This document shows positions 58,175 through 64,000 of a DNA stretch of 64,000 bases, one piece after another. The DNA is from Caldimonas brevitalea (lineage in GTDB: Bacteria > Pseudomonadota > Gammaproteobacteria > Burkholderiales > Burkholderiaceae_C), in assembly GCF_001017435.1 (NCBI RefSeq), contig NZ_CP011371.1, positions 1,116,001 to 1,180,000 on the forward strand, read 5' to 3'. Position numbers and translations under genes: made by a program. The notes under the pieces are model-generated. The model made no database searches. It saw only the letters and a program-made list of their open reading frames with translations, and was not told where the DNA came from. Every line of letters begins with the position of its first letter. The first letter of the stretch is position 1.

Positions 58175-59536
58175 ATGTTCAGTTTCTTCAAGAAAAAGCC
58201 TGCTCCCACCCCTGCGCCGTCCGCGGAGCCAACGCCTGCCGCCCCGGCCGCCGAAGTACCGCCCCCAGCAACTGCCCCCGAGCCTGCGCCTGCTCCGGCT
58301 TCGTCGTCCTTCTTCGGCTTTTTCAAGCGTTCTGCGCCGGCGCCCGCGCCCGTCGAGGCGCCCGTGGCGCCACCGGCCCCCCCTGCGCTGGCGCCCGCCG
58401 AAGCACCGGCGCCCGCACCTCTGGCGACACCTGCGCCTGTCATTGCCCCTGTACCCGCCCCTGTACCCGCCCCTGCGCCTGTACCAGCGCCCGTACCTGT
58501 GGCCGAGCGCAGCAGGCCGCAAGCGCCCCTCACCCCCCCGGCTGCGGCTGCGCCGGTTCCAGCCCCTGTCCCAGCGCCGGTGGTTCCCGAACCCTCCCCC
58601 GAGGAGGCGGCCGAAGCCGAGGCCCCGTCGGCCGAGTCGCGCCGATCATGGCTGGACAAGCTCAAGGCCGGGCTGCGCAAGACCGGCAGCAGCATCACGC
58701 AGGTGTTCACCGGCACGCAGATCGACGACGCCCTTTACGAAGAGCTGGAAGAAGCGCTGCTGTTGGCCGACACCGGCGTGAAGGCGACCGAGTTCTTGCT
58801 GAAGGACCTGAAACGGCGCGTCAAGGACGCGAAGGCGACCGAACCCGCCGTGGTCAAGACCCTGCTCGCGGATGCCATCGCCGAGCTGCTCGCGCCGCTC
58901 GAAAAACCGCTGGTGGTCGGGGAGCACACGCCGACCGTGATGATGGTCGTGGGCGTCAATGGCGCCGGCAAGACCACCAGCATCGGCAAGCTGACCCGCC
59001 ATCTCGCCGAGGCGCAGCAGAAGGTGTTGCTCGCCGCGGCCGACACCTTCCGTGCCGCAGCGCGCGAGCAGCTGGCCATCTGGGCCGACCGCAACCAGGT
59101 GGAGATCGTCAGCCAGGAAGGCGGCGACCCGGCCGCCGTCACCTTCGACGCCGTCAGTGCGGGCAAGGCACGCGAGTGCGACGTCGTGATCGCCGACACC
59201 GCCGGCCGGCTGCCGACGCAGCTGCACCTGATGGAAGAGTTGCGCAAGATCCGTCGGGTGATCGCCAAGGCCGACAGCACCGCCCCGCACGAGGTGCTGC
59301 TGGTGGTCGACGGCAACACCGGGCAGAACGCCCTGGCCCAGGTGAAGGCTTTCGATGAGACGTTGCAGCTCACCGGGCTGATCGTCACCAAGCTGGACGG
59401 CACGGCCAAGGGCGGTGTGCTGGCGGCGATTGCGCGCGAGCGCCCGATCCCGGTGTACTTCATCGGCGTCGGCGAGAAGCTCGAAGATCTGCAGACCTTC
59501 GACGCACGCGAGTTCGCCCAGGCGCTGCTGGCCTGA
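58175..59536 (+). CDS. ftsY: Signal recognition particle receptor FtsY
   Basis: A 453-residue SRP-receptor GTPase. The ATG at 58175 begins MFSFFKKKPAP. Residues about 10-160 form a Pro/Ala-rich tail with PAPVPAPVPAP-type runs, then an acidic patch (EEAAEAEAPSAES) before the NG domain. GTPase motifs: GVNGAGKTTSIGKL, DTFRAAAREQL, DTAGRLPTQ, TKLDGTAKGG and VGEKLEDLQ. The N-terminal composition is unusual, but the NG domain is complete. A terminator-like hairpin follows. Confidence 0.95.
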   Translation: MFSFFKKKPAPTPAPSAEPTPAAPAAEVPPPATAPEPAPAPASSSFFGFFKRSAPAPAPVEAPVAPPAPPALAPAEAPAPAPLATPAPVIAPVPAPVPAPAPVPAPVPVAERSRPQAPLTPPAAAAPVPAPVPAPVVPEPSPEEAAEAEAPSAESRRSWLDKLKAGLRKTGSSITQVFTGTQIDDALYEELEEALLLADTGVKATEFLLKDLKRRVKDAKATEPAVVKTLLADAIAELLAPLEKPLVVGEHTPTVMMVVGVNGAGKTTSIGKLTRHLAEAQQKVLLAAADTFRAAAREQLAIWADRNQVEIVSQEGGDPAAVTFDAVSAGKARECDVVIADTAGRLPTQLHLMEELRKIRRVIAKADSTAPHEVLLVVDGNTGQNALAQVKAFDETLQLTGLIVTKLDGTAKGGVLAAIARERPIPVYFIGVGEKLEDLQTFDAREFAQALLA

Positions 59537-59561
59537 GCCGGGCGGGAACCCGGCGGGCGCC

Positions 59562-59585
59562 CGACGGCCTGAAAGCAGGCCGTCG
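59562..59585 (+). terminator. Hairpin after ftsY
   Basis: CGACGGCCTG, AAAG loop (with neighbours), CAGGCCGTCG: perfect 10-bp stem beginning 26 bp after the ftsY stop, followed by CATGG and no T-run. A probable transcript end. Confidence 0.6.
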
Positions 59586-59716
59586 CATGGCGCTTGCGTG
59601 ACGGACCTCGGGCCGCAGCACGCCCTGCAACGGGAGCACCGCAGCAGGACACCGCGGCGTGTGGCTGCTGGCCAAAGAAGCGGCTCAGCGTCTCTGGCAG
59701 GAAGATCGGAAGCGGC

Positions 59717-60463
59717 TCAGCGCCGCGGAGGCGGTGCTTTGGCACCGCTGGAGCCGAGCGGCATGGGGGCCGAATCGAGGTCGTCGAACCAGGTCGAACT
59801 GGGCGGCTCTTCGAAGTCGATTGCGTCGTACGCAGCGTCGCGTGCGGCCAGATCGTCCGCCGCGCGCTCGTGTGCGGCCACCACGTCGGCAGGTGGCCGG
59901 CTCGTGCCGGTGGCCGACGACGCTTGCGGCAGCAGGCCCAATGCCGCCTCGCCGTGCAGCAACTCGTCGCGCGCCGCGGTGCTCGACGGAATCTTGTTCT
60001 CGAACCAGACGTGCAAGGGGATACCCGCTGCGTCGAGCACCCGGTCCATGCGGGCGTGGCGCTTGCGGGTGCGTTCGCTTTCAAGCTCGGTGGGCTGCCT
60101 CACTTCGACGATCGCCACCACTTGCGAATCACCGTCGCACACCACCAGGTCGGCGCACAACTGGCCCACCCGTCGCAACCATTCGGCATACGAGTGCCGC
60201 GTCGGCACTTTCAGGAAGCGCGCCAGCGGCACCTGCGCGAACACCAGGTGGTCGGGCAAGGCCTTGCGCACCACACCGTAGGCTTGGCGCTCGGCAGCGG
60301 TGAGGATGCGGGTGGGCTGCGGTGTCCACGCCATCAAAGTGTCCAACGCCTCGGTGCGGCGGGGCTTGCCGCGTGGGGCCGCAGGCTGAGGGCGATGGGT
60401 CCACCACCAGGTGAACAGGGCCACCGCGGCCAGGGCCAGGACGATAAGGACAGCTTGTTGCAT
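59717..60463 (-). CDS. DUF2726-type membrane-anchored protein
   Basis: A 248-residue protein with one N-terminal transmembrane segment (AVLIVLALAAVALFTWWW). A cytoplasmic domain follows, with the DUF2726 pattern: LTAAERQAYGVVRKALPDHLVFAQVPLARFL (about residues 53-83), ADLVVCDGDSQVVAIVEV and KRHARMDRVLDAAGIPLHVW. The D...E-x-V...K arrangement recalls restriction-endonuclease-like nucleases, but activity is unproven. The C-terminal tail is Asp/Ala-rich. Located between ftsY and ffh. Confidence 0.8.
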   Translation of the reverse strand: MQQAVLIVLALAAVALFTWWWTHRPQPAAPRGKPRRTEALDTLMAWTPQPTRILTAAERQAYGVVRKALPDHLVFAQVPLARFLKVPTRHSYAEWLRRVGQLCADLVVCDGDSQVVAIVEVRQPTELESERTRKRHARMDRVLDAAGIPLHVWFENKIPSSTAARDELLHGEAALGLLPQASSATGTSRPPADVVAAHERAADDLAARDAAYDAIDFEEPPSSTWFDDLDSAPMPLGSSGAKAPPPRR

Positions 60464-60593
60464 CGTCGGTGTGTGTGAGCTTGGCGTCGGACCTTACCGG
60501 CGCCGCGGCCGCCGGTCAACCGAGGCGCTCGCCAGGGGGGCGCAGCGCCGGTGCGGCCGGCGTGGTGGCGGAAGCGGCGGGTCAGCAGGCGGT

Positions 60594-61958
60594 TCAGCGC
60601 CCGAGGGGCGGCATGCCTTTCATGCCCCCCATGCGCTTCATCATCTTCATCAGTCCGCCGCCCTTCATCTTTTTCATCATGCCCTGCATCTGCTCGAACT
60701 GGTTGAGCAGCCGGTTCACTTCCTGCACCTGCACGCCGGCCCCCGCGGCGATGCGGCGCTTGCGGCTGGCCTTGATCAGTTCGGGCTTGCGCCGCTCCAG
60801 CGCGGTCATCGAATTGATGATGCCCTCCATGCGCCGCACCTCACGCTCGGCGCGGTCCATGTCGGCCTGGCCGGCCTTCGCGGCGATCTGGCTGGGCAGC
60901 TTGTCGAGCAGGCCCGACAGGCCGCCCATCTTCTTCATCTGGGAAATCTGCGAGAGGAAGTCGTTCAAGTCGAAGCCTTCGCCCGACTTGACCTTCTGCG
61001 CCAGCTTTTCGGCGGCCTGAAGGTCGACCCCCTTCTGCACCTCCTCGACCAGCGCGACGATGTCGCCCATGCCCAGCACACGGCCGGCATGGCGGTCGGC
61101 ATCGAACACCTCCAGCCCGTCGATTTTCTCAGACACGCCGGCGAACTTGATCGGCGCGCCCGTGATCTGCTTCACGGAAAGTGCCGCGCCACCGCGGGAG
61201 TCGCCGTCGAGCTTGGTCAGCACGATGCCGGTCAGGGGCAGCGCTTCCTTGAAGGCGCGCGCGGTGTTGATCGCGTCCTGGCCCTGCATCGCGTCGACGA
61301 CGAACAGCGTTTCGATCGGCTTGAGCGTTGCGTGCAAGTCGCGGATCTCGGCCATCATCGCCTCGTCGATGGCGAGCCGGCCGGCCGTGTCGACCAGCAG
61401 CACATCCATATAGTGGCGGCGTGCGTGATCCACGGCGGCGCGGGCGATGTCGAGCGGCTTGTCGGTCGGGCTCGACGGGAACCATTCCGCGCCAGCCGCC
61501 TTGGTCACCGTCTTCAGCTGCTCGATGGCGGCCGGGCGGTAGACGTCGGCCGACACCGTGAGCACCTTCTTGCGGCGTTTTTCGACCAGGTGCTTGGCCA
61601 GCTTCGCGGTCGTGGTGGTCTTGCCGGCGCCCTGCAGGCCTGCCATCAGGATCACCGCCGGTGGCTGGGTGGCGAGGTCGAGGTCGCTGACGCCTTCGCC
61701 CATCGTCGCGGCGAGTTCGCGATGGACCACGCCCACCAGCGCCTGCCCGGGCGACAACGAGCCCACCACTTCCTGGCCCAGGGCCTTGTCCTTGACGCGG
61801 GCGATGAAGTCACGCACGACGGGTAGCGCAACGTCGGCTTCGAGCAGCGCCATGCGAACTTCGCGCAGCATGTCCTGCACATTGCTTTCGGTGATGCGGG
61901 CTTGGCCGCGCATCTGTTTCACCAGCCGGGACAGGCGGTCGGAAAGGGTAGAGGCCAT
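60594..61958 (-). CDS. ffh: Signal recognition particle protein Ffh
   Basis: A 454-residue SRP GTPase. The ATG at 61958 begins MASTLSDRLSRLVKQM; the upstream extension lacks support. Seen: GLQGAGKTTTTAKLAK (Ala where Ser is more usual in GSGKT), DVYRPAAIEQL, DTAGRLAIDE, TKLDGDSRGGAAL, and the Met-rich M domain with ELIKASRKRRIAAGAG (RNA-binding helix) and the C-terminal KKMKGGGLMKMMKRMGGMKG. It binds signal sequences and 4.5S RNA and docks on FtsY. Divergent from the ccsA-like gene. Confidence 0.96.
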   Translation of the reverse strand: MASTLSDRLSRLVKQMRGQARITESNVQDMLREVRMALLEADVALPVVRDFIARVKDKALGQEVVGSLSPGQALVGVVHRELAATMGEGVSDLDLATQPPAVILMAGLQGAGKTTTTAKLAKHLVEKRRKKVLTVSADVYRPAAIEQLKTVTKAAGAEWFPSSPTDKPLDIARAAVDHARRHYMDVLLVDTAGRLAIDEAMMAEIRDLHATLKPIETLFVVDAMQGQDAINTARAFKEALPLTGIVLTKLDGDSRGGAALSVKQITGAPIKFAGVSEKIDGLEVFDADRHAGRVLGMGDIVALVEEVQKGVDLQAAEKLAQKVKSGEGFDLNDFLSQISQMKKMGGLSGLLDKLPSQIAAKAGQADMDRAEREVRRMEGIINSMTALERRKPELIKASRKRRIAAGAGVQVQEVNRLLNQFEQMQGMMKKMKGGGLMKMMKRMGGMKGMPPLGR

Positions 61959-62017
61959 GAGGTGTGCGAGGCTGGAGCGGGCTCCAGAACGAAGCGCCGC
62001 GAAAGTACACTGTGCGG

Positions 62018-62857
62018 ATGATTCTAGCTTCCGGGCCATGGGGCACCCTGTTGACCCAGTCCTTGTTCACCATCGCCGCCAGCGTGGCCGCCTTGCTCGC
62101 CTATGGCGTGGCGGCCGCCCAGGGCGGGCGTGCGGGTGAGCGCCGGCATTTCGCCCTGGTGCTCGGCTGGCTGGTGCATGGCCTGGCGATCGTGCTCGAC
62201 ACCTCCAATTTCGGCATCGCCGAAACGGGCGCTCGCTTCGGGTTCGCACCCGCCTTGTCGACCATGTCGTGGCTGGTGCTTGCGGTCTATGCGATCGAGA
62301 GCCGCTTCGTGCCCTTGCCCGGGGTGCGCCGCGCCCTCGCGCTGGTGGGCCTGACCTCGGTGGCGCTGGCGCTGTTCTTCCCTGGCGAGGTGAAGGCCCA
62401 TGTCACTTCACCCTGGATACCTTTGCACTGGGTGCTGGGCATCGCGTCGTACGGCTTGTTCGGGGCGGCCGTGCTGCACGCCACGCTGCTGTCCAACGCC
62501 GAACGCCAGATGCGGGCCAAGCGCGCAGTGGATCAACCCACACCGCTGGGCATGCCGCTGCTGCGGCTCGAGAAGCTGACCTTCCGCTTCGTCGCGGCGG
62601 GTTTTGCCGTGCTGTCCGCAGCGCTGTTGCTCGGTTGGTGGTCGGCCGAGCCGTGGCGCTGGGACCACAAGAGCGTGTTCTCGGTGCTCGGGTGGGCGGT
62701 GTTCGCGGCACTGCTCGTGGGCCGCAGAGCCTTCGGCTGGCGCGGCCGTATGGCCACACGCTGGCTCTATACCGGTGCCGGGCTGCTGCTGCTCGCCTAT
62801 GTCGGCTCGCGCTTCGTGCTCGAAGTGCTGCTGTCGAGGCCTCCCGCGGCGGCCTGA
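62018..62857 (+). CDS. Cytochrome c assembly-type membrane protein (CcsA/YpjD/HemX-like)
   Basis: A 279-residue protein with eight hydrophobic segments. The ATG at 62018 begins MILASGPWG. Seen: FAPALSTMSWLVLAVYAIE and SPWIPLHWVLGIASYGLFG with conserved His residues, and WSAEPWRWDHKSVFSVLGW, the WWD-like haem-handling region. Part of the CcmC/CcsA superfamily, possibly haem transport. It is divergent from ffh and followed by the PP0621-type gene and pilS, an order conserved in beta-proteobacteria. Confidence 0.9.
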   Translation: MILASGPWGTLLTQSLFTIAASVAALLAYGVAAAQGGRAGERRHFALVLGWLVHGLAIVLDTSNFGIAETGARFGFAPALSTMSWLVLAVYAIESRFVPLPGVRRALALVGLTSVALALFFPGEVKAHVTSPWIPLHWVLGIASYGLFGAAVLHATLLSNAERQMRAKRAVDQPTPLGMPLLRLEKLTFRFVAAGFAVLSAALLLGWWSAEPWRWDHKSVFSVLGWAVFAALLVGRRAFGWRGRMATRWLYTGAGLLLLAYVGSRFVLEVLLSRPPAAA

Positions 62858-62874
62858 GCGAGGGGTCCTGGCAC

Positions 62875-63138
62875 ATGAAATACCTCGTCCTGTTGCTCGT
62901 CATCGTGGTCGTGCTGTGGCTGGCCCGCACGGCCCGGCCGCCGAAGCCGCGGCAGGGTTCGAACGCCTCGCAGCAACCGCCGCAGTCCACGTCTTCGCCT
63001 GCCCCTCGGCCGATCGTCGCGTGTCGGCACTGCGGCGTGCACCTGCCGATCGACGAAGCACTGCCCGGCCCGGCGGGGCACTACTGTTGCGAGGCGCATC
63101 GCCAGGCGGGCGCCAGCACATCCGACCGGGCGGCGTGA
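62875..63138 (+). CDS. PP0621-family protein
   Basis: An 87-residue protein: an N-terminal membrane segment (YLVLLLVIVVVLWLA), a low-complexity Gln/Ser/Pro linker, and a C-terminal small zinc-ribbon-like unit CRHCGVHLPIDEALPG...YCCEAH. The Cys/His pattern and size are those of the PP0621 family found beside pilS. Function unknown. Confidence 0.85.
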   Translation: MKYLVLLLVIVVVLWLARTARPPKPRQGSNASQQPPQSTSSPAPRPIVACRHCGVHLPIDEALPGPAGHYCCEAHRQAGASTSDRAA

Positions 63139-63253
63139 TGGGCTACCAACGCCCGGCGGTTGCGCACCGTCCTCACCTGGGCTTCGCCCCGACCGGCAAG
63201 ACCTCGATGCAGCGTGTGCCGAACCGCACGGGTGGCGCGCGCAAGGAGGACCG

Positions 63254-64000
63254 ATGAGCCGCCGTCCGACCAAGGCACGCAAGACCGACAACCGCCGCAC
63301 GGCGCATCCCTCCGAGGGCAATGCCCAGGCGGCCGAATCGTGGTTCGCCGCGCTCGGCGTGGCGCCGGACACCGGCTTCGGCGACGACCGCGGCGAAGGC
63401 AAGGAGTCACGCTACACCGGCTGGACGCCGCCGAGCGGCAGCGATTCGCGCTTTCTGTCGCGCCAGGCCCGGCGGCTGCTGGGCGCCACACTGCCGTCGT
63501 TCCAGCGCATCTACCGCACCTTTCTCGGCGCCCGGGCCGCCGTCGGCCTGCTGCTGCTGGCCACCCAGTTCGCGTCGCTGTTGAGCAGCAACAGCGGGCG
63601 GGCGGTCTGGCCGGTGGCGATCTACATCGGCTATGCCGTCGCCGCGTTCGCAACCTGGTGGCTGGCGCGCTCGCGCCCGGAGGTCGACGAGACGCTGCCG
63701 TCCAACCGTTTGCTGCGCCGCCAGTGGATGGCGAGCATCGGCGCCGACCTGATCGTGTTCGGCACGCTGCACCTGCTGACCTCGAACGCCAACATCAACT
63801 TCGTGCCCTTGCTGGTCCTGCCGGTGCTGATGGCGGGCGTGCTGACGCCACGCCTGTCGGCCCTTGCCGTGGCAGCGGCGGTGACCTTGCTGCTGCTCGG
63901 CGAGGCGTGGCTCAACGCGCTGCACGGCGGCCAGGTGACCGTGCTGATGACGCAGGCCGGGCTGGTCGGCACCGGCTTTTTCGTCGTCACCATCCTGGCC
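63254..64000 (+). CDS. pilS: Sensor histidine kinase PilS, N-terminal part (runs off the window)
   Basis: 249 codons are present; the gene continues past the end of the window. The ATG at 63254 has GCAAGGAGGA upstream. Residues 1-95 are hydrophilic. Then come SFQRIYRTFLGARAAVGLLL (the usual start of the PilS membrane region) and up to six membrane segments with FVPLLVLPVLMAGVLTPRLSA. The kinase core is not in the window. Assignment rests on this membrane region plus the ffh-ccsA-PP0621-pilS order; the product would control type IV pilin transcription with PilR. Confidence 0.8.
   Translation, partial: MSRRPTKARKTDNRRTAHPSEGNAQAAESWFAALGVAPDTGFGDDRGEGKESRYTGWTPPSGSDSRFLSRQARRLLGATLPSFQRIYRTFLGARAAVGLLLLATQFASLLSSNSGRAVWPVAIYIGYAVAAFATWWLARSRPEVDETLPSNRLLRRQWMASIGADLIVFGTLHLLTSNANINFVPLLVLPVLMAGVLTPRLSALAVAAAVTLLLLGEAWLNALHGGQVTVLMTQAGLVGTGFFVVTILA

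Noticed and set aside
58440..58500. Short repeated CCTGTACC/CCGCCCCTG runs as a regulatory repeat
   Set aside because: They encode the Pro/Ala/Val-rich part of FtsY in frame; coding low complexity explains them.
58060..58716. Upstream extension of the rsmD frame with Gly/Ala/Thr repeats
   Set aside because: It is the antisense of the Pro/Ala-rich part of ftsY. RsmD starts at 58059 with MPPARPPLPREVRIIGG.

Overview
This 64 kb window is high-GC (about two thirds G+C by eye), densely coding chromosomal DNA from a betaproteobacterium, most likely order Burkholderiales (Comamonadaceae or the Rubrivivax/Leptothrix/Caldimonas side). The reasons are gene order and protein character: lolB-ispE-tRNA-Gln-prs-rplY-pth, mutY-dynamin-like GTPase-mutM, rsmD/ftsY, ffh-ccsA-like-PP0621-pilS, recN-rapZ, and hrcA beside nadK are typical of that group. 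No rRNA, prophage, IS element or CRISPR array was seen.

Layout. 0-7.1 kb: a molybdopterin oxidoreductase, a secreted metallopeptidase lipoprotein (COG4324-like), acyl-CoA-binding protein, a LysR regulator and a large membrane protein that looks like a catalytically dead site-2 (M50) protease fused to a SUKH-like domain. 7.1-12.2 kb: a glutamate/aspartate-type ABC importer (gltIJKL) with a second solute-binding protein in front; both binding-protein genes have a -24/-12 (sigma-54-like) promoter candidate. 12.2-13.4 kb: a small accessory patch of lower GC with a ParD-like antitoxin followed by a nucleotidyltransferase-fold gene broken by one in-frame TAA. 13.6-17.9 kb: periplasmic asparaginase and three IclR regulators. 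18.0-23.7 kb: hmgA-fahA followed on the same strand by a complete TRAP transporter, with an IclR regulator divergent from hmgA. 23.7-27.8 kb: a heavy-metal-binding protein, an Lrp regulator divergent from ornithine aminotransferase (with an inverted repeat between them) and a SulP transporter. 27.8-36.8 kb: panE-like reductase, a hydrophilic protein with a 15-residue repeat, an MFS/DeoR pair, and a giant CheB-CheR-PAS-kinase-REC protein near a lone receiver. 36.8-64 kb: a secreted esterase, tRNA-Met, then a long housekeeping stretch (hrcA, nadK, recN, rapZ, Lon-N, mutY, dynamin-like GTPase, mutM, TPR protein, lolB, ispE, tRNA-Gln, prs, rplY, pth, DUF4124 protein, lipoprotein, ferredoxin, coaD, rsmD, ftsY, DUF2726, ffh, ccsA-like, PP0621, pilS start).

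Functional themes. The left half is largely amino-acid scavenging and catabolism: asparaginase yields aspartate, GltIJKL imports acidic amino acids, ornithine aminotransferase feeds glutamate metabolism, and HmgA/FahA finish tyrosine/phenylalanine breakdown. Each block has its own local regulator. The right half is genome maintenance, translation and protein targeting. Both SRP GTPases (Ffh and FtsY) lie within 4 kb of each other.

The most unusual items are the inactive-looking M50/SUKH protein, the disrupted nucleotidyltransferase/ParD-like pair, the paired sigma-54-like promoters in the glt locus, the triple 15-residue repeat protein, and a near-consensus promoter buried inside ispE ahead of tRNA-Gln/prs. 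All functional statements rest on reading motifs by eye; no database search was possible.
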